Positions 50,880 through 64,000 of a stretch of DNA of 64,000 bases are shown here, piece by piece. Each line of letters starts with the position of its first letter. Position 1 is the first letter of the stretch. The stretch lies in the NCBI GenBank assembly GCA_019054805.1, contig JAHQIY010000030.1, positions 558,001 to 622,000 on the forward strand, given 5' to 3'. The notes under the pieces were generated by a model. The model did no database searches and had not been told where the DNA came from. It saw only the letters and a list, made by a program, of their open reading frames with translations. Position numbers and translations under genes: made by a program. This DNA comes from Brachionus manjavacas. Lineage: Eukaryota > Rotifera > Eurotatoria > Ploima > Brachionidae.

Positions 50880-52240
50880 GACAACTTGATTTACGAGGCG
50901 CTGGTTAAATTATTTTCTTACTTATTGACATTTCTAGTGACAAAGCGACCAATTTTTTCCCTTATTTTTTAATGAACAGCCTTGTTTTCGAGGCGAATAT
51001 TTATTTTTTTCTTAACTTTAGGAATACTTGGGTGAAAGAGCGACCAATTTTTACCTTATTTTCTAATGGACAACTTGATTTACGAGGCTCTAATTTAATT
51101 ATTTCTTTATTTTAGGAAAACTTGAGTGAAAAAGCGACCAATTTTTTCACATTTTTTCTAACGAACAGCTTGAATTACGAGGCGTAAATATACTTATTTC
51201 TTTACTTTACTTAAGGAAAACTTAAGTGAAAAAGTGACCATTTTTTACCTTATTATCGAATGGACAACTTGATTTACGAGGCGCTAATTTAATTATTTCC
51301 TTACTTATTGTCATTTCTTGTGACAAAGCGACCAAATTTTTCACTTTTTTTCTAATAAACAGCTTGATTTACGAGACGTAAATTTACTTATTTATTTACT
51401 TTAGGAAAACTTAAGTGAAAAGCGCCACCAATTTTTTACCTTATTTTCGAATGGACAACTTGATTTACGAGGCGCTGGTTAAATTATTTTTCTTACTTAT
51501 TGACATTTCTAGTGACAAAGCGACCAATTTTTTCCCTTATTTTTTAATGAACAGCCTTGTTTTCGAGGCGATAATTTACTTTTTTCTTTAATTTAGGAAT
51601 ACTTGGGTGAAAGAGCGACCAATTTTTACCTTATTTTCTAATGGACAACTTGATTTACGAGGCGCTAATTTAATTATTTCTTTATTTTAGGAAAACTTGA
51701 GTGAAAAAGCGACCAATTTTTTCACATTTTTTCTAACGAACAGCTTGATTTACGAGGCGTAAATATACTTATTTCTTTACTTTACTTAAGGAAAACTTAA
51801 GTGAAAAAGTGACCATTTTTTACCTTATTATCGAATGGACAACTTGATTCACGAGGCGCTAATTTAATTATTTCCTTACTTATTGACATTTCTAGTGACT
51901 AAGCGACCAATTTTTTCCCTTATTTTTTAAATGAACAGCTTTATTTACGAGGCGAAAATTTACTTATTTCTTTAGTTATTGACATTTCTAGTGACAAAGC
52001 GACCAATTTTTTCACTTTTTTTCTAATAAACAGCTTGATTTACGAGGCGTAAATTTATTTATTTCTTTACTTTAGGAATACTTGAGTGAAAAAGCGACCA
52101 ATTTTTACCTTATTTTCTAATGGACAACTTGATTTACGAGGCGGTAATTTAATTATTTCCTTACTCATTGACATTTCTAGTGACAAAGCGACCAATTTTT
52201 TCCTTATTTTTTAATGAACAGCTTTATTTACGAGGCGGTA
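50880..52240 (+). repeat. Segmental duplication, copy 1 (partner about 57976-59336, offset 7095 bp)
   Basis: Rare variants line up at a nearly constant offset: GCGCTGGTTAAATT at 50898/57994 and 51472/58567, CTTGAATTACGAGG at 51169/58265, and AACTTGATTCACGAGG at 51841/58935. This is a long-range copy of about 1.36 kb. A related upstream stretch (50460-50740) matches at 6901-6902 bp, so about two monomers were gained between. Confidence 0.85.
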
Positions 52241-53640
52241 ATTTAATCATTTCCTTACTTATTGACATTTTTAGTGACAAAGCGACCAATTTTTTCACTT
52301 TTTTTCTAATGAACAGCCTTGTTTTCGAGGCGAATATTTACTTTTTTCTTTACTTTCGGAATACTTGAGTGAAAGAGCGACCAATTTTTACCTTATTTTC
52401 TAATGGACAACTTGATTTACGAGGCGCTAATTTAATTATTTCTTTACTTATTGGCATTTTTAGTGACAAAGCGACCAATTTTTACCCTATTTTCTAATAA
52501 ACAGCTTGATTTACGAGGCGTATATTTTCTTATTTCTTTACTTTAGGAATACTTGAGTGAAAGAGCGACCAATTTTTACCTTATTTTCTAATGGACAACT
52601 TGATTAACGAGGCCTAAATATACTTATTTCCTTACTTATTGGCATTTTTAGTGACAAAGCGACCAATTTTTACCTTATTTTCTAATGAACAACTTGATTT
52701 ACGAGGCGTTTTTTTCTTATTTCTTTACTTTAGGAATACTTGAGTGAAAGAGCGACCAATTTTTACCTTATTTTCTAATGGACAACTTGATTAACGAGGC
52801 CTAAATATACTTATTTTCTTACTTATTGACATTTCTGGTGACAAAGCGACCAATTTTTACCTTATTTTCTAATGAACATGTTTATTTACTAGGCGAAAAA
52901 TTACTTATTTCTTTACTTATTGACATTTCTAGTGACAAAGCGACCAATTTTTTCCCTTATTTTTTAATGAACAGCTTTATTTACGAGGCGGTAATTTAAT
53001 CATTTCCTTACTTATTGACATTTTTAGTGACAAAGCGACCAATTTTTTCCCTTATTTTCAAATGAACAGCCTTGTTTTCGAGGCGATAATTTACTTTTTT
53101 CTTTACTTTAGGAATACTTGAGTGAAAGAGCGACCAATTTTTACCTTATTTTCTAATGGACAGCCTTGTTTTCGAGGCGAATATTTACTTTTTTCTTTAC
53201 TTTAGGAATACTTGAGTGAAAGAGCGACCAATTTTTACCTTATTTTCTAATGGACAACTTGATTTACGAGGCGCTAATTTAATTATTTCTTTACTTATTG
53301 GCATTTTTAGTGACAAAGCGACCAATTTTTACCCTATTTTCTAATGAACAGCTTGATTTACGAGGCGTATATTTTCTTATTTCTTTACTTTAGGAATACT
53401 TGAGTGAAAGAGCGACCAATTTTTACCTTATTTTCTAATGGACAACTTGATTAACGAGGCCTTAATTTACTTATTTCCTTACTTATTGACATTTCTAGTG
53501 ACAAAGCGACCAATTTTTTCCCTTATTTTTTAATAAACAGCTTGATTTACGAGGCGTAAATTTACTTATTTCTTTACTTATTGACATTTCTAGTGACAAA
53601 GCGACCAATTTTTTCCCTTATTTTCTAATGAACATGTTTA

Positions 53641-55623
53641 TTTACTAGGCGAAAATTTACTTATTTCTTTACTTATTGACATTTCTAGTGACAAAGCGAC
53701 CAATTTTTTCCCTTATTTTTTAATAAACAGCTTGATTTACGAGGCGTAAATTTACTTATTTCTTTACTTATTGACATTTTTAGTGACAAAGCGACCAATT
53801 TTTACCATATTTTCTAATGAACAGCTTGATTTACGAGGCGTATATTTTCATATTTCTTTACTTTAGGAATACTTGAGTGAAAAAGGCCACCAATTTTTAC
53901 CTTATTTTCGAATGGACAACTTGATTTACGAGGCGCTAATTTAATTATTTTCTTACCAATTGACTTTTTAAGTGACAAAGCGACAAATTTTTACCTTATT
54001 TTCTAATGGACATCTTGATTAACGAGGCCTAAATTTACTTATTTCCTTACTAATTGACATTTTTAGTGACAAAGCGACCAATTTTTACCTTAATTTCAAA
54101 TGAACAGCTTGATTTACGAGGCGTTTATTTTCTTATTTCTTTTCTTTAGGAAAACTTGGGTGAAAAAGCGACCAATTTTAACCTTATTTTCTAATGGACA
54201 ACTTGATTTTCGAGGCGTATATTTTCTTATATCTTTACTTATTGACATTTCTAGTGACAAAGCGATCAATTATTACCTTATTTTCAAATGAACAGCTTGA
54301 TTTACGAGGCGTATATTTTCTTATTTCTTTACTTTAGGAATACTTGAGTGAAAGAGCGACCAATTTTTACCTTATTTACGAATGGACAACTTGATTTACG
54401 AGGCGCTAATTTAATTATTTCCTTACTTATTGACATTTCTAGTGACAAAGCGACCAATTTTTTCACTTTTTTTCTAATAAAACAGCTTGATTTACGAGGC
54501 GTAAATTTACTTATTTCTTTACTTTTTGACATTTTTAGTGACAAAGCGACCAATTTTTACCATATTTTCTAATGAACAGCTTGATTTACGAGGCGTATAT
54601 TTTCATATTTCTTTACTTTAGGAATACTTGAGTGAAAAGGCCACCAATTTTTACCTTATTTTCGAATGGACAACTTGATTTACGAGGCGCTAATTTAATT
54701 ATTTTCTTACCAATTGACTTTTTTAAGTGACAAAGCTACAAATTTTTACCTTATTTTCTAATGGACATCTTGATTAACGAGGCCTAAATTTACTTATTTC
54801 CTTACTAATTGACATTTTTAGTGACAAAGCGACCAATTTTTACCTAAATTTCAAATGAACAGCTTGATTTACGAGGCGTTTATTTTCTTATTTCTTTTCT
54901 TTAGGAAAACTTGGGTGAAAAAGCGACCAATTTTAACCTTATTTTCTAATGGACAACTTGATTTACGAGGTGTAAATTTACTTATTTCTTTACTTTAGGA
55001 AAACTTGAGAGAAAAAGCGACCAATTTTTTCTAACGAACAGCTTGATTTACGAGGCGTAAATATACTTATTTCTTTAATTTACTTAAGGAAAACTTAAGT
55101 GAAAAAGCGACCAATTTTACCTTATTTTCGAATGGACAACTTGATTTACGAGGCGTAAATTTACTTATTTCTTTAATTTAAGAAATCTTTAGTGAAAAAG
55201 TGACCATTTTTTACCTTATTATCGAATGGACAACTTGATTTACGAGGCGTAAATATACTTTTTTCTTTACTTTACTTAAGGAAAACTTAAGTGACAAAGC
55301 GACCAATTTTTTCACTTTTTTTCTGATAAACAGCTTGATTTACGAGACGTAAATTTACTTATTTCTTTACTTTAGGAAAACTTGATTGAAAGAGCGACCA
55401 ATTTTTACCTTATTTTTGAATGGACAACTTGTTTTACGAGGCGGTAATTTAATTATTTCCTTACTTATTGACATTTCTAGTGACTAATCGACCAATTTTT
55501 TTCCCTTATTTTTTAATGAACAGCTTTATTTACGAGGCGGTAATTTAATCATTTCCTTACTTTTTGACATTTTTAGTGAAAAAAGTACCAATTTTTTCCC
55601 TTTTTTTCTAACGAACAGCTTGA
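53641..55623 (+). repeat. Tandem duplication, unit 1 (1983 bp, 21 monomers)
   Basis: Begins at TTTACTAGGCGAAAATTTAC and is followed at 55624 by a second unit that begins with the same motif. Shared landmarks at an offset of 1982-1983 bp include the short monomer (GCGA at 55017, GCGAC at 56999), the chance-ORF start at 54100/56083 and TTCTGATAAACAGC near 55322/57301. Confidence 0.88.
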
Positions 55624-57602
55624 TTTACTAGGCGAAAATTTACTTATTTCTTTACTTATTGACATTTCTAGTGACAAAGCGACCAATTTTTTCCCTTATT
55701 TTTTAATAAACAGCTTGATTTACGAGGCGTAAATTTACTTATTTCTTTACTTATTGACATTTTTAGTGACAAAGCGACCAATTTTTACCATATTTTCTAA
55801 TGAACAGCTTGATTTACGAGGCGTATATTTTCATATTTCTTTACTTTAGGAATACTTGAGTGAAAAGGCCACCAATTTTTACCTTATTTTCGAATGGACA
55901 ACTTGATTTACGAGGCGCTAATTTAATTATTTTCTTACCAATTGACTTTTTTAAGTGACAAAGCGACAAATTTTTACCTTATTTTCTAATGGACATCTTG
56001 ATTAACGAGGCCTAAATTTACTTATTTCCTTACTAATTGACATTTTTAGTGACAAAGCGACCAATTTTTACCTTAATTTCAAATGAACAGCTTGATTTAC
56101 GAGGCGTATATTTTCTTATTTCTTTACTTTAGGAATACTTGGGTGAAAAAGCGACCAATTTTAACCTTATTTTCTAATGGACAACTTGATTTTCGAGGCG
56201 TATATTTTCTTATATCTTTACTTATTGACATTTCTAGTGACAAAGCGATCAATTATTACCTTATTTTCAAATGAACAGCTTGATTTACGAGGCGTATATT
56301 TTCTTATTTCTTTACTTTAGGAATACTTGAGTGAAAGAGCGACCAATTTTTACCTTATTTACGAATGGACAACTTGATTTACGAGGCGCTAATTTAATTA
56401 TTTCCTTACTTATTGACATTTCTAGTGACAAAGCGACCAATTTTTTCACTTTTTTTCTAATAAACAGCTTGATTTACGAGGCGTAAATTTACTTATTTCT
56501 TTACTTTTTGACATTTTTAGTGACAAAGCGACCAATTTTTACCATATTTTCTAATGAACAGCTTGATTTACGAGGCGTATATTTTCATATTTCTTTACTT
56601 TAGGAATACTTGAGTGAAAAGGCCACCAATTTTTACCTTATTTTCGAATGGACAACTTGATTTACGAGGCGCTAATTTAATTATTTTCTTACCAATTGAC
56701 TTTTTTAAGTGACAAAGCTACAAATTTTTACCTTATTTTCTAATGGACATCTTGATTAACGAGGCCTAAATTTACTTATTTCCTTACTAATTGACATTTT
56801 TAGTGACAAAGCGACCAATTTTTACCTAAATTTCAAATGAACAGCTTGATTTACGAGGCGTTTATTTTCTTATTTCTTTTCTTTAGGAAAACTTGGGTGA
56901 AAAAGCGACCAATTTTAACCTTATTTTCTAATGGACAACTTGATTTACGAGGTGTAAATTTACTTATTTCTTTACTTTAGGAAAACTTGAGAGAAAAAGC
57001 GACCAATTTTTTCTAACGAACAGCTTGATTTACGAGGCGTAAATATACTTATTTCTTTAATTTACTTAAGGAAAACTTAAGTGAAAAAGCGACCAATTTT
57101 ACCTTATTTTCGAATGGACAACTTGATTTACGAGGCGTAAATTTACTTATTTCTTTAATTTAAGAAATCTTTAGTGAAAAAGTGACCATTTTTTACCTTA
57201 TTATCGAATGGACAACTTGATTTACGAGGCGTAAATATACTTTTTTCTTTACTTTACTTAAGGAAAACTTAAGTGACAAAGCGACCAATTTTTTCACTTT
57301 TTCTGATAAACAGCTTGATTTACGAGACGTAAATTTACTTATTTCTTTACTTTAGGAAAACTTGATTGAAAGAGCGACCAATTTTTACCTTATTTTTGAA
57401 TGGACAACTTGTTTTACGAGGCGGTAATTTAATTATTTCCTTACTTATTGACATTTCTAGTGACTAATCGACCAATTTTTTCCCTTATTTTTTAATGAAC
57501 AGCTTTATTTACGAGGCGGTAATTTAATCATTTCCTTACTTTTTGACATTTTTAGTGAAAAAAGTACCAATTTTTTCCCTTTTTTTCTAACGAACAGCTT
57601 GA
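55624..57602 (+). repeat. Tandem duplication, unit 2 (1979 bp)
   Basis: Direct copy of the preceding unit, with a few substitutions (GTATATTTTC for GTTTATTTTC near 56105) and small T-run indels. It ends at 57602, where TTTACGAGGCG follows in place of TTTACTAGGCG. Confidence 0.88.
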
Positions 57603-57975
57603 TTTACGAGGCGTAAATTTACTTATTTATTTAATTTAGGAAAACTTGAGTGAAAAAGTGACCAATTTTTTCCCTTTTTTTCTAACGAACAGCTTGAATT
57701 ACGAGGCGTAAATATACTTATTTCTTTACTTTACTTAAGGAAAACTTAAGTGAAAAAGTGACCATTTTTTACCTTATTATCGAATGGACAACTTGATTTA
57801 CGAGGCGCTAATTTAATTATTTCCTTACTTATTGTCATTTCTTGTGACAAAGCGACCAAATTTTTCACTTTTTTTCTAATAAACAGCTTGATTTACGAGA
57901 CGTAAATTTACTTATTTATTTACTTTAGGAAAACTTAAGTGAAAAGGCCACCAATTTTTACCTTATTTTCGAATG

Positions 57976-59336
57976 GACAACTTGATTTACGAGGCGCTGG
58001 TTAAATTATTTTCTTACTTATTGACATTTCTAGTGACAAAGCGACCAATTTTTTCCCTTATTTTTTAATGAACAGCCTTGTTTTCGAGGCGAATATTTAT
58101 TTTTTTCTTAACTTTAGGAATACTTGGGTGAAAGAGCGACCAATTTTTACCTTATTTTCTAATGGACAACTTGATTTACGAGGCTCTAATTTAATTATTT
58201 CTTTATTTTAGGAAAACTTGAGTGAAAAAGCGACCAATTTTTTCACATTTTTTCTAACGAACAGCTTGAATTACGAGGCGTAAATATACTTATTTCTTTA
58301 CTTTACTTAAGGAAAACTTAAGTGAAAAAGTGACCATTTTTTACCTTATTATCGAATGGACAACTTGATTTACGAGGCGCTAATTTAATTATTTCCTTAC
58401 TTATTGTCATTTCTTGTGACAAAGCGACCAAATTTTTTCACTTTTTTTCTAATAAACAGCTTGATTTACGAGACGTAAATTTACTTATTTATTTACTTTA
58501 GGAAAACTTAAGTGAAAAGGCCACCAATTTTTACCTTATTTTCGAATGGACAACTTGATTTACGAGGCGCTGGTTAAATTATTTTCTTACTTATTGACAT
58601 TTCTAGTGACAAAGCGACCAATTTTTTCCCTTATTTTTTAATGAACAGCCTTGTTTTCGAGGCGATAATTTACTTTTTTCTTTAATTTAGGAATACTTGG
58701 GTGAAAGAGCGACCAATTTTTACCTTATTTTCTAATGGACAACTTGATTTGCGAGGCGCTAATTTAATTATTTCTTTATTTTAGGAAAACTTGAGTGAAA
58801 AAGCGACCAATTTTTTCACATTTTTTCTAACGAACAGCTTGATTTACGAGGCGTAAATATACTTATTTCTTTACTTTACTTAAGGAAAACTTAAGTGAAA
58901 AAGTGACCATTTTTTACCTTATTATCGAATGGACAACTTGATTCACGAGGCGCTAATTTAATTATTTCCTTACTTATTGACATTTCTAGTGACTAAGCGA
59001 CCAATTTTTTCCCTTATTTTTTAAATGAACAGCTTTATTTACGAGGCGAAAATTTACTTATTTCTTTAGTTATTGACATTTCTAGTGACAAAGCGACCAA
59101 TTTTTTCACTTTTTTTCTAATAAACAGCTTGATTTACGAGGCGTAAATTTATTTATTTCTTTACTTTAGGAATACTTGAGTGAAAAAGCGACCAATTTTT
59201 ACCTTATTTTCTAATGGACAACTTGATTTACGAGGCGGTAATTTAATTATTTCCTTACTCATTGACATTTCTAGTGACAAAGCGACCAATTTTTTCCTTA
59301 TTTTTTAATGAACAGCTTTATTTACGAGGCGGTAAT
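57976..59336 (+). repeat. Segmental duplication, copy 2 (partner about 50880-52240)
   Basis: Second copy of the long-range 1.36-kb block. It starts within one monomer pair after the 1.98-kb tandem duplication, and ends where GTAATTTAATTATTTCC with ATTGTCATTTCTTG replaces the GTAATTTAATCATTTCC of copy 1. Confidence 0.85.
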
Positions 59337-62300
59337 TTAATTATTTCCTTACTTATTGTCATTTCTTGTGACAAAGCGACCAAATTTTTCACTTTTTTCT
59401 AATGAACAGCCTTGTTTTCGAGGCGAATATTTACTTTTTCTTTACTTTAGGAATACTTGAGTGAAAGAGCGACCAATTTTTACCTTATTTTCTAATGGAC
59501 AACTTGATTTACGAGGCGCTAATTTAATTATTTCTTTACTTATTGGCATTTTTAGTGACAAAGCGACCAATTTTTACCCTATTTTCTAATAAACAGCTTG
59601 ATTTACGAGGCGTATATTTTCTTATTTCTTTACTTTAGGAATACTTGAGTGAAAGAGCGACCAATTTTTACCTTATTTTCTAATGGACAACTTGATTAAC
59701 GAGGCCTAATTATACTTATTTCCTTACTTATTGGCATTTTTAGTGACAAAGCGACCAATTTTTACCTTATTTTCTAATGAACAACTTGATTTACGAGGCG
59801 TTTTTTTTCTTATTTCTTTACTTTAGGAATACTTGAGTGAAAGAGCGACCAATTTTTACCTTATTTTCTAATGGACAACTTGATTAACGAGGCCTAAATA
59901 TACTTATTTTCTTACTTATTGACATTTCTGGTGACAAAGCGACCAATTTTTTCCCTTATTTTCTAATGAACATGTTTATTTACTAGGCGAAAATTTACTT
60001 ATTTCTTTACTTATTGACATTTCTAGTGACAAAGCGACCAATTTTTTCCTTATTTTTTAATGAACAGCTTTATTTACGAGGCGGTAATTTAATCATTTCC
60101 TTACTTATTGACATTTTTAGTGACAAAGCGACCAATTTTTTCCCTTATTTTCAAATGAACAGCCTTGTTTTCGAGGCGATAATTTACTTTTTTCTTTACT
60201 TTAGGAATACTTGAGTGAAAGAGCGACCAATTTTTACCTTATTTTCTAATGGACAACTTGATTAACGAGGCCTAAATATACTTATTTTCTTACTTATTGA
60301 CATTTCTAGTGACAAAGCGACCAAATTTTTCCCTTATTTTCTAATGAACATGTTTATTTACTAGGCGAAAATTTACTTTTTTCTTTAATTATTGACATTT
60401 CTAGTGACAAAGCGACCAATTTTTTCACTTTTTTTCTAATAAACAGCTTGATTTACGAGGCGTAAATTTACTTATTTCTTTACTTATTGACATTTTTAGT
60501 GACAAAGCGACCAATTTTTTACTTTTTTTCTAATGAACAGCCTTGTTTTCGAGGCGAATATTTACTTTTTTCTTTACTTTAGAAATACTTGAGTGAAAGA
60601 GCGACCAATTTTTACCTTATTTTCTAATGGACAACTTGATTTACGAGGCGCTAATTTAATTATTTCTTTACTTATTGGCATTTTTAGTGACAAAGCGACC
60701 AATTTTTACCCTATTTTCTAATGAACAGCTTGATTTACGAGGCGTATATTTTCTTATTTCTTTACTTTAGGAATACTTGAGTGAAAGAGCGACCAATTTT
60801 TACCTTATTTTCTAATGGACAACTTGATTAACGAGGCCTAAATATACTTATTTCCTTACTTATTGGCATTTTTGGTGACAAAGCGACCAATTTTTACCTT
60901 ATTTTCTAATGAACAACTTGATTTACGAGGCGTTTTTTTTCTTATTTCTTTACTTTAGGAATACTTGAGTGAAAGAGCGACCAATTTTTACCTTATTTTC
61001 TAATGGACAACTTGATTAACGAGGCCTAAATATACCTATTTTCTTACTTATTGACATTTCTAGTGACAAAGCGACCAATTTTTTCCTTATTTTCTAATGA
61101 ACATGTTTATTTACTAGGCGAAAATTTACTTATTTCTTTACTTATTGACATTTCTAGTGACAAAGCGACCAATTTTTTCCTTATTTTTTAATGAACAGCT
61201 TTATTTACGAGGCGGTAATTTAATCATTTCCTTACTTATTGACATTTTTAGTGACAAAGCGACCAATTTTTTCCCTTATTTTCTAATGAACAGCCTTGTT
61301 TTCGAGGCGAATATTTACTTTTTTCTTTACTTTAGGAATACTTGAGTGAAAGAGCGACCAATTTTTACCTTATTTTCTAATGGACAACTTGATTAACGAG
61401 GCCTAAATATACTTATTTTCTTACTTATTGACATTTCTAGTGACAAAGCGACCAATTTTTTCCCTTATTTTCTAATGAACATGTTTATTTACTAGGCGAA
61501 AATTTACTTTTTTCTTTACTTATTGACATTTCTAGTGACAAAGCGACCAATTTTTTCACTTTTTTTCTAATAAACAGCTTGATTTACGAGGCGTAAATTT
61601 ACTTATTTCTTTACTTATTGACATTTTTAGTGACAAAGCGACCAATTTTTACCCTATTTTCTAATGAACAGCTTGATTTACGAGGCGTATATATTCTTAT
61701 TTCTTTACTTTAGGAATACTTGAGTGGAAGAGCGACCAATTTTTACCTTATATTCTAATGGACAACTTGATTTACGAGGCGGTAATTTAATTATTTCCTT
61801 ACTTATTGACATTTCTAGTGACAAAGCGACCAATTTTTTTACTTTTTTTCTAATAAACAGCTTGATTTACAAGGCGTAAATTTACTTATTTCTTTATTTT
61901 AGAAAACTTGAGTGAAAAAGCGATAAATTTTTTCTCTTTTTTTCTAACGAACAGCTTGATTTACGAGGCGTAAATTTACTTATTTCTTTACTTTAGGAAA
62001 ACTTAAGTGAAAAGGCCACCAATTTTTAACCTTATTTTCTAATGGACAACTTGATTTACGAGGCGGTAATTTAATTATTTCCTTACTTATTGACATTTCT
62101 AGTGACAAAGCGACCAATTTTTTCACTTTTTTTCTAATAAACAGCTTGTTTTACGAGCCGTAAATTTACTTATTTCTTTACTTTAGGAAAACTTGAGTGA
62201 AAAAGGTACCAATTTTTTCCCTTTTTACCTAACGAACAGCTTGATTTACGAGGCGGAAATTTACTTATTTATTTACTTTAGGAAAACTTAAGTGAAAAGG

Positions 62301-64000
62301 CCACCAATTTTTACCTTATTTTCGAATGGACAACTTGATTTACGAGGCGCTGATTTAATTATTTTCTTCCTTATTGACATTTCTAGTGACAAAGCGACCA
62401 ATTTTTTCTCTTATTTTTTTATGAACAGCTTTATTTACGAGGCGAAAATTTACTTATTTCTTTACTTATTGACATTTCGAGTGACAAAGCGACCAATTTT
62501 TTCACTTTTTTTCTAATAAACAGCTTGATTTACGAGGCGTAAATTTACTTATTTCTTTACTTATTGACATTTTTAGTTACAAAGCGACCAATTTTTACCC
62601 TATTTTCTAATGAACAGCTTGATTTACGAGGCGTATATTTTCTTATTTCTATACTTTAGGAATACTTGAGTGAAAGAGCGACCAATTTTTACCTTATTTT
62701 CGAAGCGACAACTTGATTTACGAGGCGCTAATTTAATTATTTTCTTACTTATTGACTTTTTTAAGTGACAAAGCGACAAATTTTTACCTTATTTTCTAAT
62801 GGACAACTTGATTAACGAGGCCTAAATTTACTTATTTCCTTACTTATTGACATTTTTAGTGACAAAGCGACCAATTTTTACCTTATTTTCAAATGAAAAG
62901 TTTGATTTACGAGGCGTATATTTTCTTATTTCTTTTCTTTAGGAATACTTGAGTGAAAAAGCGACCAATTTTTACCTTATTTTCAAATGAACAGCTTGAT
63001 TTACGAAGTGTACATTTACTTATTTCTTTACTTTAGGAATACTTGAGTGAAAGAGCGACCAATTTTTACCTTATTTTCTAATGGACAACTTGATTAACGA
63101 GGCCTAAATATACCTATTTTCTTACTTATTGACATTTTTAGTGACAAAGCGACCAATTTTTTCCCTTATTTTCTAATGAACATGTTTATTTACGAGGCGG
63201 TAATTTAATCATTTCCTTACTTATTGACATTTTTAGTGACAAAGCGACCAATTTTTTCCCTTATTTTCTAATGAACAGCCTTGTTTTCGAGGCGAATATT
63301 TACTTTTTTCTTTACTTTAGGAATACTTGAGTGAAAGAGCGACCAATTTTTACCTTATTTTCTAATGGACAACTTGATTAACGAGGCCTAAATATACTTA
63401 TTTTCTTACTTATTGACATTTCTAGTGACAAAGCGACCAATTTTTTCCCTTATTTTCTAATGAACATGTTTATTTACTAGGCGAAAATTTACTTTTTTCT
63501 TTACTTATTGACATTTCTAGTGACAAAGCGACCAATTTTTTCACTTTTTTCTAATAAACAGCTTGATTTACGAGGCGTAAATTTACTTATTTCTTTACTT
63601 ATTGACATTTTTAGTGACAAAGCGACCAATTTTTACCCTATTTTCTAATGAACAGCTTGATTTACGAGGCGTTTTTTTTCTTATTTCTTTACTTTAGGAA
63701 TACTTGAGTGAAAGAGCGACCAATTTTTACCTTATTTTCTAATGGACAACTTGATTAACGAGGCCTAAATATACCTATTTTCTTACTTATTGACATTTCT
63801 AGTGACAAAGCGACCAATTTTTTCCCTTATTTTCTAATGAACATGTTTATTTACTAGGCGAAAATTTACTTATTTCTTTACTTATTGACATTTCTAGTGA
63901 CAAAGCGACCAATTTTTTCCCTTATTTTTTAATGAACAGCTTTATTTACGAGGCGGTAATTTAATCATTTCCCTACTTATTGACATTTTTAGTGACAAAG

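Larger units (their letters stand above)
35602..64000 (+). repeat. Satellite array 3 (about 300 monomers of ~94 bp, forward, runs off right edge)
   Basis: Same monomer and orientation as array 1, but with the GCGACC centre of array 2. Variants include long monomers with CTTTACTTTACTTAAGG and short ones lacking about a dozen bases (GCGACCAATTTTTTCTAACG). Half-monomers of the array 2 type were not seen. Chance ORFs repeat the same peptides, such as LLIDISSDKATNFF. None has a start context, composition or frame that outlasts three monomers, so none is annotated. There is no other gene or element in the 28 kb. Confidence 0.96.

Noticed and set aside
35586..62516. Many ORFs of 63-97 codons with repeated peptides such as LLIDISSDKATNFF
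   Set aside because: They are translations of the 94-bp satellite. The frame rotates by one base per monomer, so open stretches end within about three monomers. Identical ORFs simply mark duplicated blocks.
9904..64000. CRISPR array
   Set aside because: Units are contiguous and similar along their whole length, with no unrelated spacers and no cas genes. The context is eukaryotic.
3020..64000. CENP-B box or telomere repeat
   Set aside because: The constant box does not match the CENP-B consensus, and no short G-rich telomere-like tandem was found.

Overview
The window looks like nuclear DNA of an AT-rich animal. The host call rests on remnants of a CR1/Jockey-like non-LTR retrotransposon, a BED-finger hAT transposase and a DUF268 protein (a family first described in nematodes). 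A nematode or similar invertebrate is plausible, but the species cannot be named from this sequence. About 89% of the window is one satellite family. No gene in the window is clearly intact under the standard code.

Layout. 1-2762 (minus): a family B, protein-primed-type DNA polymerase like those of mitochondrial linear plasmids. It is open throughout only if TGA is read as Trp, and it runs off the left edge. 2763-3019: short AT-rich spacer. 3020-5815: satellite array 1, forward. 5816-9903: a 4.1-kb non-satellite island with a frameshifted DUF268 fragment, a decayed hAT transposase, and an internally deleted retrotransposon lying against (probably inserted in) the hAT remnant. 9904-35601: array 2, opposite orientation. 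35602-64000: array 3, forward again, joined to array 2 at an imperfect palindrome.

Satellite. The monomer is about 94 bp and carries a conserved box, TTGATTTACGAGGCG. It is itself a diverged duplication of a 47-bp unit: the two halves share GACAACTTGA followed by T.AC.A.GCG. Single 47-bp A/B hybrid units occur 13 times in array 2 and mark a 707-bp (7.5-monomer) higher-order repeat. Other higher-order or segmental repeats have periods or offsets of about 282, 375, 945, 1086, 1415, 1511, 1795, 1983, 2084, 2640, 4440 and 7095 bp. The three satellite/non-satellite borders (near 3020, 5810 and 9905) all fall within about 10-15 bp of the GAGGCG box.

The genes do not form a pathway. The picture is a satellite domain of centromeric or heterochromatic type that has trapped decayed mobile elements and a mitochondrial-plasmid-like polymerase gene. 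The many short ORFs inside the arrays are satellite by-products, not genes.
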